A stretch of DNA of 64,000 bases, taken from assembly GCF_003269425.1 (NCBI RefSeq), contig NZ_CP030104.1, positions 1,421,501-1,485,500 on the forward strand, in the 5' to 3' direction. This document shows, piece by piece, positions 43,817-53,731 of this stretch. Below the pieces are notes generated by a model. It ran no database searches and was not told the origin of the DNA. It saw only the letters and a program-made list of their open reading frames with translations. The stretch is from Flagellimonas maritima (GTDB lineage Bacteria; Bacteroidota; Bacteroidia; Flavobacteriales; Flavobacteriaceae). Both the position numbers and the translations under genes were made by a program. Numbering within the stretch: position 1 is the first letter of the stretch; every line of letters starts with the position of its first letter.

Positions 43817-45490
43817 ATGAAGTTTGGAGGACGAAATATAAATTATTATTTGAATGGCACCCTAAAGTATAGGTTCTTGATTCTTGGGGCTTTTTTCTTC
43901 ATATTTTTTACTCCCCATGAACTCATTTCTCAAGAGAGTTCTAATGTTACAGCGGAAATAGATACCACTAATATTAAAATCGGGGAGCAAATACAGTATA
44001 AAATCACCGTAGAAACCGATTCGACAAATATTGTCCATTTTCCCGAAGGGCAGACATTCTCCCCCTTGGAAACCGTAGAGGCCATAATGATGGATACCGT
44101 CAAAAATGATAAGAAAGTAATCCTTCAACGCGTATATGCACTAACGCAATTTGACAGCGGCGCATATACAATTCCATCACAACGGATAGCCATAAACGAA
44201 CAACCTTTTTTCACGGATTCCTTCCGAATAAAAGTAGCCGATGTCGCTGTGGATACCACCAAACAGAAAATGTTCGACATCAAACCTCTTATAGAAGTTG
44301 AAAAGAGTTATGCAGAAATATGGAAGATAGTACTTTGGATATTATTGGGTCTTGCAATTATTGGCGGATTGGTCTATTGGTTTTTCTTAAGAAAAAAACC
44401 GTTGACCCAAGAAGAGGAAGAGGCCCTGCTGCCTCCTTACGATCGTGCTCTGCTGGAGCTTAAAAAGTTGGAAAATTCCAAATACCTTATCCAAGACGAG
44501 TATAAAAAGTATTATTCCGAACTCACCACAATTGTACGTTCATATTTGGAAGAAGACGTAAATGTTTCTGCATTGGAAAGTACAACGGGACAATTAATAG
44601 CAAAACTAGAAATGCTCAAGGATGCTGGCGAGCTTAAATTGGATGACGAAACCCTAATACAATTCCAGAATATATTACAAACAGCAGATTTGGTAAAATT
44701 TGCCAAATCAAAACCATCTACTTCCATTGCGGAACAGAATAGAAAGACCGTAGAGCAAATAGTAGTCAAAACACACGAAGCACTGCCAGAGCCCACGGAA
44801 GAAGATTTGCTTCAGACAAAGGAATATCTAGAAGAAGTGGCAAAAAAGAAACAGCGAAAGAAAATCTATTGGACTGCTGCCATTTTTGCAGGGATTGTAT
44901 TTTTTGGAATAGTCTTTTCCTTGGTGTTTTTTGGTGTCAAACAAGTAAAAGACAACATTTTTGGGTATCCAACAAAAGAATTATTGGAGGGAGAATGGAT
45001 TTCAAGTTCTTATGGTTTTCCCCCTATTGAAATTGAAACACCTGATGTTCTCATTCGCCAGGAAATAGAACTGCCTCCAGAAACGCAAGAGCTTATTCAA
45101 CAACTACAGACTTTTGCATACGGAAGCTATGTAGGCATTTTTTCTGTTGCAACCAGTTCCGTTACCTATAAAGAACAGAACGAACCAAATTTTGAGGCTG
45201 CCATAGGATCAACTTTGGGAACTTTTGAAAGTCTTGGGATTAAAAATATTATTACGAAACAAGAAGAGTTTATCACAAAATCAGGAGTACAGGGTATCAA
45301 GACCTTTGGGACAGGAAATTTCAAAAATCCTGTCAATGATGAATCCAAAAAGGCTAAATACACCATTCTCTCTTTTGGAGGAAAAGGGTTTATGCAGCAA
45401 ATCATTATCACGTGGGAAGATGGCGATGAGTATGCAGAACAAATAGTGGATAGAATTTTGAGTACCGTTGACGTAAAAACACAGACCTAG
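43817..45490 (+). CDS. Bat-operon membrane protein (BatD/DUF4381-like)
   Basis: A 557-residue membrane protein with a signal-anchor region (about 18-36), a periplasmic Ig-like domain (about 45-150) with EQIQYKITVETDSTN, a membrane helix at about 168-190, a cytoplasmic helical segment (PPYDRALLELKKLENSKYL ... YYSELTTIVRSYLEEDV) resembling DUF4381/BatD tails, a second membrane helix at about 350-375, and an extracytoplasmic C-terminal domain ending in TWEDGDEYAEQIVDRIL. The C-terminal domain resembles PsbP/DcrB-like folds only in general layout. Its position between DUF58 and batA is usual in Flavobacteriia. The gene abuts both neighbours. Confidence 0.75.
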   Translation: MKFGGRNINYYLNGTLKYRFLILGAFFFIFFTPHELISQESSNVTAEIDTTNIKIGEQIQYKITVETDSTNIVHFPEGQTFSPLETVEAIMMDTVKNDKKVILQRVYALTQFDSGAYTIPSQRIAINEQPFFTDSFRIKVADVAVDTTKQKMFDIKPLIEVEKSYAEIWKIVLWILLGLAIIGGLVYWFFLRKKPLTQEEEEALLPPYDRALLELKKLENSKYLIQDEYKKYYSELTTIVRSYLEEDVNVSALESTTGQLIAKLEMLKDAGELKLDDETLIQFQNILQTADLVKFAKSKPSTSIAEQNRKTVEQIVVKTHEALPEPTEEDLLQTKEYLEEVAKKKQRKKIYWTAAIFAGIVFFGIVFSLVFFGVKQVKDNIFGYPTKELLEGEWISSSYGFPPIEIETPDVLIRQEIELPPETQELIQQLQTFAYGSYVGIFSVATSSVTYKEQNEPNFEAAIGSTLGTFESLGIKNIITKQEEFITKSGVQGIKTFGTGNFKNPVNDESKKAKYTILSFGGKGFMQQIIITWEDGDEYAEQIVDRILSTVDVKTQT

Positions 45491-46489
45491 ATGTTTAAGA
45501 ACATAGAATTTGCAAATCCAGAATTTTTTTGGTTGCTACTTTTGCTTCCAGTGGCTTTGCTATGGTATTATTTTAAACATAAAGATCAGGTTGCATCCTT
45601 AAAAATATCCAGTATAAAAGGATTTAATGTCAATAGCCTAATTTCAAAAATGAGGCCAGTGCTCTTTGCACTTCGCCTTCTGGCACTTGCAGCAATTATT
45701 ATGGCTTTGGCAAGACCACAGACAGAGGATATTTCTACCAGGACCAAGACGACCAAAGGAATAGATATTGTTATGGCTATAGACGTTTCTTCAAGTATGC
45801 TCGCAAGAGACTTAAAGCCAAATAGACTTTCGGCACTTAAAAAAGTTGCGGGAGAATTTATAGAAAAACGCCCTAATGACCGTATTGGTTTGGTAGGGTA
45901 TGCAGGCGAAAGCTATACCAAAACACCTATTACGAGTGATAAATCCATAGTGTTGCGTGCTCTACGTGAAATCACTTATGGAGAGTTGGAAGATGGCACC
46001 GCCATTGGAATGGGATTGGCAACTTCCGTCAATCGATTAAAAGAAAGTAAGGCCATAAGCAAGGTCATTATACTTTTAACGGACGGCGTAAATAATTCGG
46101 GATTTATAGAACCGAACACTGCCGCAAATCTTGCCATTGAGTTTGGCATAAAAACTTATACCATTGGTCTGGGAACCAATGGCAATGCGCTATCCCCCAT
46201 CGCATACAATCCAGACGGTACTTTTAGATACGGGATGCGCCAAGTGGAGATAGATGAAAAACTATTAAAAGAAATCGCTACGCTAACCGGTGGAAAATAT
46301 TTTAGGGCGACCAACAATGAGAAGTTAGAGGAAATTTATGATGAAATCAACAAACTTGAAAAAACTGAAATAGAGGAATTCAAATACTATAAGTACGAAG
46401 AAAAGTTTAGGCCATTGATTCTTTTGGCAGGAGCTTTGCTATTGATTGAATGGGCATTGCGCAACTCAATTTTTAAAAGTTTTATTTAA
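45491..46489 (+). CDS. batA: BatA: VWA-domain membrane protein
   Basis: A 332-residue protein with two N-terminal membrane helices, a periplasm- or cytoplasm-facing VWA domain and a C-terminal helix. The MIDAS motif is intact: VMAIDVSSSMLARDL (DxSxS), then TAIGMGLATSVN and LLTDGVNNSG. BatA and BatB are paired VWA proteins of the Bacteroides aerotolerance operon, presumed to assemble a membrane complex with the MoxR ATPase. It is tightly packed with batB (5-bp gap). Confidence 0.93.
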   Translation: MFKNIEFANPEFFWLLLLLPVALLWYYFKHKDQVASLKISSIKGFNVNSLISKMRPVLFALRLLALAAIIMALARPQTEDISTRTKTTKGIDIVMAIDVSSSMLARDLKPNRLSALKKVAGEFIEKRPNDRIGLVGYAGESYTKTPITSDKSIVLRALREITYGELEDGTAIGMGLATSVNRLKESKAISKVIILLTDGVNNSGFIEPNTAANLAIEFGIKTYTIGLGTNGNALSPIAYNPDGTFRYGMRQVEIDEKLLKEIATLTGGKYFRATNNEKLEEIYDEINKLEKTEIEEFKYYKYEEKFRPLILLAGALLLIEWALRNSIFKSFI

Positions 46490-46494
46490 AAAGC

Positions 46495-47541
46495 ATGATT
46501 CAACTCGATGAAAAAATATACCTCTACCTATTGGCAATTGTGCCAGTAATGGTACTTGCATTTTTCTTTCTTCAAATTTGGAAAAAAAGAACACAGCGCC
46601 AGTTTGCAGAGTCGAAACTTTTAAAACGTTTGGCTCCAAATAAATCAAATCTAAAGTCAGGATTAAAACTGATCTTTCTTTCGTTGGGTATTACTTTTTT
46701 GATTATTGGACTGGTAAATCCAAAAATTGGGACTAAACTGGAAACCGTAAAACGTGAAGGCGTGGATATTGTTTTTGCCTTGGATGTTTCAAAAAGTATG
46801 TTGGCCGAAGATATTGCTCCAAATCGACTGGAAAAAGCAAAAAGATTGATTTCAGAAATCATCAATCAATTGGCGAGTGATCGTATTGGAATAATTGCAT
46901 ATGCCGGGCAGGCCTACCCACAACTGCCCATAACAACTGATTACGGAGCTGCAAAAATGTTCCTTCAAAGCATGAACACTGACATGCTCTCTTCGCAAGG
47001 AACCGCCATCAATGCAGCCATAGACTTGGCAAGCACATATTATGATGATTCAGAACAAACCAATAGGGTTCTTTTTATCGTTTCTGATGGAGAAGACCAT
47101 TCAGAAAGAACTACTTTGGATGCGGTGGAATATGCCACTCAAAATGGTATTCGCATATTCACCATTGGTGTTGGAAAACCAAAAGGTGCTCCCATCCCCA
47201 TTAAAAGAAAAGGTATTGTTGAAACTTTGAAAAAAGACAATCAAGGAGAGGTGGTCATTACAAAACTTAATGAAGACGTACTTTCCGAGATAGCTGATCG
47301 GGGCAACGGTGAATATATCAACGGCTCCAATACCGAAAATGCCGTGGAATATATCAAGGAACAGCTAAATCAAATGGATAAGAAAGAATTTGAGGCCAAA
47401 CAATTTGCAGAGTACAAAGATCAATTTCAATGGTTCTTGGGCATAGGTCTTTTATTTTTATTTTTGGATATCTTCCTTTTGGACAGAAAAACAAAGTGGT
47501 TGAAAAAACTAAATCTTTTTAACGAGCATGATGATGAATAA
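46495..47541 (+). CDS. batB: BatB: VWA-domain membrane protein
   Basis: A 348-residue paralogue of BatA with two N-terminal helices, a VWA domain (VFALDVSKSMLAEDIAPNRL; SSQGTAINAAIDLAS; VSDGEDHSE) and a C-terminal membrane helix followed by a short charged tail. The MIDAS reads DVSKS, so the five-position metal site is kept. Its last 14 bp overlap the start of batC. Confidence 0.93.
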   Translation: MIQLDEKIYLYLLAIVPVMVLAFFFLQIWKKRTQRQFAESKLLKRLAPNKSNLKSGLKLIFLSLGITFLIIGLVNPKIGTKLETVKREGVDIVFALDVSKSMLAEDIAPNRLEKAKRLISEIINQLASDRIGIIAYAGQAYPQLPITTDYGAAKMFLQSMNTDMLSSQGTAINAAIDLASTYYDDSEQTNRVLFIVSDGEDHSERTTLDAVEYATQNGIRIFTIGVGKPKGAPIPIKRKGIVETLKKDNQGEVVITKLNEDVLSEIADRGNGEYINGSNTENAVEYIKEQLNQMDKKEFEAKQFAEYKDQFQWFLGIGLLFLFLDIFLLDRKTKWLKKLNLFNEHDDE

Positions 47542-48415
47542 GATAAGATTGATGTTGCCCCTGTTGCTTTTCCTAGCTATCACTTCGCAAGCACAGGAAG
47601 AAATGGTCGATGAAGTGGCAGAAAATGCACTTAGAGAATCAAAAAATCTTACATGGGAAGCAAATAAAGAGCTGACCGAGAATAATTTTATTACTGCCGA
47701 AGCAGACTACAGGAAAGCCATTTCCAAAAGCGGTGAAAATGCCGTTGCGCCTTTTAATCTTGGCAATGCTTATTACAATAGGGAAAACTACCAAGAAGCT
47801 TTTGGTAGATTTAAACAGGCGGGCGAGACAGCAGAATCCAAACCTGAAAAACATAAATCCTATCATAATATGGGGAATGTGTTCATGAAGAACAAAGAAT
47901 ATCAAAAAGCTGTGGAAGCTTATAAAGAGGCCCTTAGAAACAATCCAACAGATGAGGAAACCCGTTACAATCTGGCTTTAGCCAAAGAAATGCTAAAAAA
48001 GCAACAGGACGAACAAAAAAACGACCAAAACCAAGACGATAAGGATAAAAAGAACGAAGAAGACCAAAAAGACAAAAATAAAGACCAGGACGATAGGGGA
48101 GAGAATGACAAGGAAAATGAAGGAGAACAAAACGAAGATGAAAATAAAGATAAAGGCGATGATGGAGATAATGGAGAAAACAAGCCTGAAGAGAACAAAG
48201 AAGGAGAAGGGGACAAAAAAGAAGAACAGAAAAAAAAGCCCAATGAAGGTGACCGCCCCGAGGAACAAAAACAACAACCAAGACCCAATCAACTTTCCAA
48301 GCAACAAATTCAAAATTTGCTAGAAGCCATGCAAAATGAGGAAAAGAAAGTCCAAGAAAAAATGGAGGCAAAAAAGGTGAAAGGCAAAAAAATAAAAAAT
48401 GAGAAGGATTGGTGA
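47528..48415 (+). CDS. batC: BatC: TPR protein with charged low-complexity tail
   Basis: A 295-residue exported protein with signal peptide (LAITSQAQ) and about three TPR units (AVAPFNLGNAYYNRENYQEA; MGNVFMKNKEYQKAVEAYKE). After about residue 155 comes a 100-residue stretch made almost only of D, E, K, N, Q and G, then a conserved QLSKQQIQNLLEAMQNEEK-like segment and a basic end. Three consecutive ATGs give a choice of start at 47528, 47531 or 47534. It presumably organises Bat partners in the periplasm. Confidence 0.92.
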   Translation: MMMNKIRLMLPLLLFLAITSQAQEEMVDEVAENALRESKNLTWEANKELTENNFITAEADYRKAISKSGENAVAPFNLGNAYYNRENYQEAFGRFKQAGETAESKPEKHKSYHNMGNVFMKNKEYQKAVEAYKEALRNNPTDEETRYNLALAKEMLKKQQDEQKNDQNQDDKDKKNEEDQKDKNKDQDDRGENDKENEGEQNEDENKDKGDDGDNGENKPEENKEGEGDKKEEQKKKPNEGDRPEEQKQQPRPNQLSKQQIQNLLEAMQNEEKKVQEKMEAKKVKGKKIKNEKDW

Positions 48416-50199
48416 TGTACAAAGCGTGGTTTAATTTCTTAATCTTTTTAAGCACTTCCTTGTTCGCAGGGCTGTCTTTGTACGGCCAAGAAAACGAGGT
48501 GACCTTTGAAGTAAGATTAAGCAAAGAAAAGTTGGGTATAAACGAACGCCTTAGGGTCGAATTTGCCATGAATAAGGACGGGGACAATTTCAAGCCTCCC
48601 TCTTTTCAAGGTTTTAAGGTAGTAATGGGTCCCTCACAATCCATAAGTTCTTCTTGGATCAATGGCAAACGAAGTTACTCGAAGTCTTATTCCTATGTGT
48701 TGGTGCCGACAGCCAGGGGAAGATTCACCATTGAGCAGGCCACCATAGAAATTGGCGGGGAAACTTATAAAACCCTTTCAAAAGCTGTAGAGGTCACAGC
48801 AGCTGTTGATAAGCCCAGTGACCAAAAAACGGTTGACGATGTTGCAGATGAAAGCCTTCATCTAGTTGCAGAAGTATCCAAGGGGAATCCCTATCTAAAC
48901 GAGGCTGTAAATGTAGTTTACAAACTTTATGTAAGTCCAAATATAAGTGTTACCAATTACCGCCCGCTGGACAATCCTAAATACAACAGTTTTTGGAGTC
49001 AAGACATCCCCGTAACAAAACACACGGCCCAAAACGGAACGTACAAAGGCAAACCATATCGCTACGTAATCTTAAAACGGGTAGTGCTATACCCACAAAA
49101 ATCAGGAAACTTGGAGATTGAACCACTTTCTTTGGAAATCTTTGTAGACGTTCCAACAAACAGGAGGGATTTCTTTGGTGGTCGTATCTATACCCAAACC
49201 AGTAAAACGGTTTCCGCAGGCAGACGCACACTTAATGTAAAACCTTTGCCTACTGCAGGCAAGCCTGCAAATTTTGGTGGAGCGGTAGGTGAGTTCGATT
49301 TTAATGTTACTACGAGCAAAAATAAGTTGAATGCCTCAGAATCGTTACAGGCAAAGGTCGAAGTCTCAGGAAAAGGAAACCTAAAACTCTTTCAATTACC
49401 AGAACCGGAACTTCCAAGTGCATTGGAAGTATACGACCCAGAATATGACGAAAATGTACGTACCGTAAGTTCTGGCATGGAAGGCAAAGTAGCGAATAAT
49501 TACACCATAGTTCCATCGTTCAGGGGAAAATATCCTATCCCTAGTATATCCTTCAGCTATTTTAATCCAAGGACATCAAAGTATGTCACTTTGAGTTCCG
49601 AAGAAATAAATATTGAAGTCATGGAAGGGCCTACAAGCGCCTCTTCCGATAACCCCGTCACTCTGGGCACCAATAAGCAATTGGTAGTGGCAACTGGAAA
49701 ACAGTTCCACTTTATTAAACTAAATCCAAATTTGAGCAAGCTTGAAACAAAGTATTTCTTCGGGTCAGGGAACTTCTATCTTTTACTTTTAGCCCCATTG
49801 TTATTGATTCCCATAGCGGTGTTCTCCTTTAAGAAAAGAGAGGCGATCGCTAGTGACGTAGCGGGGAATAAAATTAAAAAGGCGAACAAACTTGCGAGAA
49901 AATACCTATCCACTGCCAAAAAAGAGCTGGGCAATAAAGAAGCTTTCTATGTGGCTCTTGAAAAAGGACTACATAACTATTTAAAAGCAAAGTTAAAAAT
50001 AGAGACCTCTGAGTTCAGTAAAGAAAAAATAACCATTATCCTCACAGATAAAAATGTAAGCTCAGACGATATAGATGGATTCATAAGTCTGCTCAAAAAT
50101 TGTGAAATGGCACGTTATAGTCCATTCTCGGATGTGCAAATGCAAAATGACTACGAAAAAGCAAGTGATATAATCTCTAAATTGGACAAACAATTATGA
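48409..50199 (+). CDS. batD: BatD: oxygen-tolerance family protein
   Basis: A 596-residue protein with signal peptide, BatD-type Ig-like modules (EVTFEVRLSKEKLGINERLR; SYSYVLVPTARGRFTIEQAT; LVPTARG; KGNLKLFQLPEPELP), one membrane helix at about 455-475 and a cytoplasmic helical tail with KKANKLARKYLSTAKKELG. It overlaps batC by 7 bp and batE by 4 bp. Members are implicated in tolerance to oxygen or envelope stress; the mechanism is unclear. Confidence 0.92.
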   Translation: MVMYKAWFNFLIFLSTSLFAGLSLYGQENEVTFEVRLSKEKLGINERLRVEFAMNKDGDNFKPPSFQGFKVVMGPSQSISSSWINGKRSYSKSYSYVLVPTARGRFTIEQATIEIGGETYKTLSKAVEVTAAVDKPSDQKTVDDVADESLHLVAEVSKGNPYLNEAVNVVYKLYVSPNISVTNYRPLDNPKYNSFWSQDIPVTKHTAQNGTYKGKPYRYVILKRVVLYPQKSGNLEIEPLSLEIFVDVPTNRRDFFGGRIYTQTSKTVSAGRRTLNVKPLPTAGKPANFGGAVGEFDFNVTTSKNKLNASESLQAKVEVSGKGNLKLFQLPEPELPSALEVYDPEYDENVRTVSSGMEGKVANNYTIVPSFRGKYPIPSISFSYFNPRTSKYVTLSSEEINIEVMEGPTSASSDNPVTLGTNKQLVVATGKQFHFIKLNPNLSKLETKYFFGSGNFYLLLLAPLLLIPIAVFSFKKREAIASDVAGNKIKKANKLARKYLSTAKKELGNKEAFYVALEKGLHNYLKAKLKIETSEFSKEKITIILTDKNVSSDDIDGFISLLKNCEMARYSPFSDVQMQNDYEKASDIISKLDKQL

Positions 50200-50960
50200 G
50201 CGTAAAGAAATTGGCCTTATTTGCTTTTCTATTTTCATTTTATGTAGGACTGGCCCAGAATACTGCACTTTTCAATCAAGCTACAGAACACTACAATAAA
50301 GGTGAATATGCACAAGCAATCCAAAATTATGAGCAAATCCTAGAAAATGGAGAACACTCAGCCGCATTGTATTTCAATTTGGGCAATTGTTATTATAAAT
50401 TGGACGAAATAGGTCCAAGTATCTACTTTTATGAAAAGGCCCTACTTTTAAAACCAAATGACAGCGAAATTTTAAATAATCTTCGCTATGCCCAGAATAT
50501 GAGGCTTGATGCCATTGAAGAAATGCCCAAAACCGACCTAGGGCGTGTATATACAAATTTTGTGAATATGCTATCCTTTGATCAATGGGCCTACTCTGCA
50601 ATTTTTCTTATTATTCTTTTTGTACTCTTATACCTTGCCTATTTCTTTTTGCGATATGCCACTCAAAAGCGTATAGCGTTCATAGTTAGTATCTTTTCCT
50701 TGATTTTGGGTGCATTCTGTGTTTTGATTGCTTATTTACAATATCAAAATTTTAAAAAAGACAATCCTGCCATTGTCTACAGCTCAGAGGTGAAGATTAC
50801 TTCAGAGCCCAATAATAATAGTGAAGTAGTATTTACATTGCATGAAGGAACCAAGGTCAATATACTGGAGCAGCTCAACGATTGGAAAAAAATTAGACTT
50901 GCCGATGGCAAAACCGGATGGTTGAAGAGTGACAATCTAAAGCTTCTTAAGGACTTTTAA
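50196..50960 (+). CDS. batE: BatE: TPR-SH3 membrane protein
   Basis: A 254-residue protein with signal peptide (YVGLAQ), two TPRs (NKGEYAQAIQNYEQILENGE; LYFNLGNCYYKLDEIGPSIY), two membrane helices (about 130-185) and a C-terminal bacterial SH3 domain (VKITSEPNNNSEVVFTLHEG; WKKIRLADGKTGWLKSDNL). It closes the Bat operon and starts inside the batD stop (ATGA-type overlap). Confidence 0.92.
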   Translation: MSVKKLALFAFLFSFYVGLAQNTALFNQATEHYNKGEYAQAIQNYEQILENGEHSAALYFNLGNCYYKLDEIGPSIYFYEKALLLKPNDSEILNNLRYAQNMRLDAIEEMPKTDLGRVYTNFVNMLSFDQWAYSAIFLIILFVLLYLAYFFLRYATQKRIAFIVSIFSLILGAFCVLIAYLQYQNFKKDNPAIVYSSEVKITSEPNNNSEVVFTLHEGTKVNILEQLNDWKKIRLADGKTGWLKSDNLKLLKDF

Positions 50961-50977
50961 TTTATATTTAACAAAGA

Positions 50978-51355
50978 ATGATAGCTTTACTATTATTTTT
51001 GGCCAAAAGCGTTCACGTGCTCAAAGCCATAATCTATCCATTTCTGGCATTACTGTTAATGTTTTCCATATTGGCTCCATCAATTATGCTTTTATTGGAT
51101 AATAAATATGAAATTGCAGTTCCACAAGATTTAAATGAAGAGGAAAAAAAACAAGAAAACGAACCCGAAAAAAATTTCGATTACAAAAATTCAGTTCTAA
51201 TCAATTCTATTGCAGCAAAGACACGTGTTTATACAAAGAAAATTTTGTGCCACAGCAGCTATTTGTTCACTGTTTCCATTTTCGATGCTGAAATACCTTT
51301 CCCCCCACCAAGGAAATTTGTGCAATCATCCAATTTTTTTACTTTCATTTGCTAA
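50978..51355 (+). CDS. Small membrane-anchored protein of unknown function
   Basis: A 125-residue protein with one long or two short N-terminal hydrophobic helices (about 1-38), a charged Glu/Lys-rich linker (LNEEEKKQENEPEKNF) and a C-terminal region with PFPPPRKF. No family is recognised. It lies 17 bp after batE and 47 bp before a SulP gene, so it may belong to either unit. The ORF is plausible but has little conservation evidence that I can see. Confidence 0.5.
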   Translation: MIALLLFLAKSVHVLKAIIYPFLALLLMFSILAPSIMLLLDNKYEIAVPQDLNEEEKKQENEPEKNFDYKNSVLINSIAAKTRVYTKKILCHSSYLFTVSIFDAEIPFPPPRKFVQSSNFFTFIC

Positions 51356-51402
51356 TCGTCTTCAGTAAAATACTATTTTAAAGACTAAACCAGAATAATA
51401 TT

Positions 51403-53010
51403 ATGTTCAAGTATATAAAAAATGACCTGCCCGCTAGTATTGTAGTGTTCTTTGTGGCACTGCCACTCTGTTTGGGCATTGCACTTGCCAGTGGAGCTCC
51501 ATTATTTTCAGGCCTGATTGCAGGAATTGTTGGGGGAATACTGGTCGGGAGCCTAAGTGGTTCGCAAATTGGCGTAAGTGGCCCTGCAGCAGGTCTTGCT
51601 GCCATTGTATTGACAGCAATTGGAACTTTGGGAGGATTCGAAAACTTTTTGGTAGCGGTTGTTCTTGGTGGAATAATCCAGATAATCTTCAGTATATTAA
51701 AAGCTGGGGTTATTGCATATTATTTTCCATCATCGGTCATAAAAGGAATGCTTACCGGTATAGGTATCATAATCATCCTAAAACAAATTCCCCATTTTTT
51801 TGGTTACGATGAAGATCCAGAAGGAGATTTTTCATTTTTTCAGGTCGATGGTGAAAATACGTTCAGTGAAATTTTGAACGCTATTAATTCTATTAGTCCC
51901 GGTGCTACAATAATCGCAATAATAGCATTGGCCATCTTAATATTATGGGATAAAGTATTAAGCAAAAAATCCAAGGTTTTTAAACTCATACAGGGGCCTC
52001 TTGTTGCTGTGGTCTGCGGGATTCTTTATTTTGTCCTCACAAGTGACAATTCCTATTTGGCAATATCCAGCGAACATTTGGTCAGTGTTCCCGTTCCAGA
52101 GAGTATAGAGTCTCTGAAAGGGCTTTTGAGGTTTCCAAATTTTGGGGTCATTGGAAATCCAGAAATATGGATTACGGCATTTACTATAGCCTTGGTTGCC
52201 AGTCTGGAGACATTATTATGTGTTGAAGCAACGGACAAGCTCGACCCTTATAAAAGAACAACACCAACAAACAAAGAACTATTTGCGCAGGGTATTGGAA
52301 ACAGTGTTTCCGGTCTACTTGGCGGATTACCTGTGACACAGGTCATAGTGCGTAGTTCTGCCAACATTCAATCTGGTGGTAGAACAAAGGCCTCGGCAAT
52401 TATCCACGGTTTTTTTCTCTTGATATCCGTAATGCTGATACCAAGATTGCTCAATATGATTCCACTTTCCGTTTTGGCGGCAATATTGTTCATAGTTGGA
52501 TACAAATTGGCAAAGCCCGGTCTGTTCGTTAAAATGTACCATCTGGGGTGGAAACAATTTGTCCCCTTTGTGGTTACAGTATTGGGAATCGTATTTACGG
52601 ATTTATTGATAGGTATTGGTCTTGGTTTGGCGGTAGGCATCGTTGTCATCTTGATTAAGAGTTATCAGAACTCCCACTTTTTGCACATTGAAGATAAAAG
52701 TAACGGCGCGCACAAAATAAAAATGACCTTGGCAGAGGAAGTGACCTTTTTTAACAAAGGTGCCATCCTCAAAGAATTGGACAGTCTACCTGAAAATTCA
52801 TATCTTGAATTGGACGTTAGAAAAACTCGCTATTTAGACAACGATATTATTGAAATTCTTGATGACTTTTCTGAAAAAGCAAAGAATAAGAATATAGAGA
52901 TAAAACTTATATCCGAAAGGGGCGTAGCGGAAAACCCAGAAAGCTACATTGAGTTTTTTAAATTGGATATTGAACAAAATAAACATATAGAGCATGATTA
53001 CACAAACTAA
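51403..53010 (+). CDS. SulP-family transporter coupled to carbonic anhydrase
   Basis: A 535-residue SulP transporter with NDLPASIVVFFVALPLCLGI at the N-terminus, about ten to twelve helices, a NKELFAQGIGNSVSGLLGGL loop and a C-terminal STAS-like domain (about 430-530) with LELDVRKTRYLDNDIIEIL. Its 3' end overlaps the beta-carbonic-anhydrase gene by 17 bp. Bacterial SulP-carbonic anhydrase pairs are thought to move bicarbonate, so this is the likeliest of the four SulP proteins to be a bicarbonate carrier. Confidence 0.92.
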   Translation: MFKYIKNDLPASIVVFFVALPLCLGIALASGAPLFSGLIAGIVGGILVGSLSGSQIGVSGPAAGLAAIVLTAIGTLGGFENFLVAVVLGGIIQIIFSILKAGVIAYYFPSSVIKGMLTGIGIIIILKQIPHFFGYDEDPEGDFSFFQVDGENTFSEILNAINSISPGATIIAIIALAILILWDKVLSKKSKVFKLIQGPLVAVVCGILYFVLTSDNSYLAISSEHLVSVPVPESIESLKGLLRFPNFGVIGNPEIWITAFTIALVASLETLLCVEATDKLDPYKRTTPTNKELFAQGIGNSVSGLLGGLPVTQVIVRSSANIQSGGRTKASAIIHGFFLLISVMLIPRLLNMIPLSVLAAILFIVGYKLAKPGLFVKMYHLGWKQFVPFVVTVLGIVFTDLLIGIGLGLAVGIVVILIKSYQNSHFLHIEDKSNGAHKIKMTLAEEVTFFNKGAILKELDSLPENSYLELDVRKTRYLDNDIIEILDDFSEKAKNKNIEIKLISERGVAENPESYIEFFKLDIEQNKHIEHDYTN

Positions 53011-53620
53011 AGAAACACAAGCAGCCCTGAGCCCAACTACTGCATGGGAACTTTTAAAAGAAGGAAACAAGCGCTTTTTAGAAAATAGAGAAGCGAATAG
53101 AGATTTATTGAAGCAAGTAGCAGAAACTAGTACAGGGCAATATCCTTTTGCAACTATTTTAAGTTGTATAGATTCGCGTGTTTCATCGGAATTAATATTT
53201 GATCAAGGCATTGGTGATATTTTTAGCGCACGCGTGGCAGGTAATATCGTTAATGATGATATTTTGGGAAGTATGGAATTTGCCTGTAAACTTGCAGGCA
53301 CCAAAATAATAGTGGTTTTGGGGCATACGAGCTGTGGTGCGGTTAAAGGAGCATGTGATGATGCCAAAATGGGTAATCTAACCGTGTTGCTCAGTAAAAT
53401 AAAACCTGCGGTCGATGCAATTTCAGAACCGTCGGACGAATCGCAACGAAATTCCAAAAACATTGATTTTGTAAATAACGTGGCCGAGAAAAATGTGAAA
53501 CTGACCATCGATAATATTAGGAGACAAAGCCCGGTTCTCAATGAAATGGAAGAGAATGGGGAAATTATTATTGTTGGCGGAATGTATGATATCTCAACGG
53601 GAGAGGTCAATTACATGTAG
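52994..53620 (+). CDS. Beta-class carbonic anhydrase
   Basis: A 208-residue beta-carbonic anhydrase interconverting CO2 and bicarbonate. Zinc ligands Cys58 (SCIDSRV, with Asp60 and Arg62 as catalytic dyad), His111 and Cys114 (GHTSCGAVKGA) are intact. No signal peptide is seen, so it is cytoplasmic and could act on bicarbonate delivered by the coupled SulP protein. A terminator follows. Confidence 0.95.
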   Translation: MITQTKETQAALSPTTAWELLKEGNKRFLENREANRDLLKQVAETSTGQYPFATILSCIDSRVSSELIFDQGIGDIFSARVAGNIVNDDILGSMEFACKLAGTKIIVVLGHTSCGAVKGACDDAKMGNLTVLLSKIKPAVDAISEPSDESQRNSKNIDFVNNVAEKNVKLTIDNIRRQSPVLNEMEENGEIIIVGGMYDISTGEVNYM

Positions 53621-53640
53621 ACAGAAAACTACTTTAACCC

Positions 53641-53680
53641 AAAAGGCCATTGTTTAACACTTCATTGGCCTTTTATAATT
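53641..53680 (+). terminator. Rho-independent terminator
   Basis: AAAAGGCCA and TGGCCTTTT form a 9-bp stem followed by TTTATAATT. It separates the SulP-carbonic anhydrase unit from the next SulP gene. Confidence 0.7.
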
Positions 53681-53731
53681 TATCAAAAACTCTATCTTGG
53701 ATACCACACGGATATAATCTAAACGCACTAC

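Noticed and set aside
47934..48593. Long antisense frames opposite batC
   Set aside because: They mirror the Asp/Glu/Lys-rich low-complexity tail of BatC and give Phe/Leu/Ser-rich nonsense.
50978..51355. Considered dropping the 125-residue frame as spurious
   Set aside because: Kept at low confidence because it is in tandem with batE, has an ordinary start and no competing gene, though no homology is recognised.
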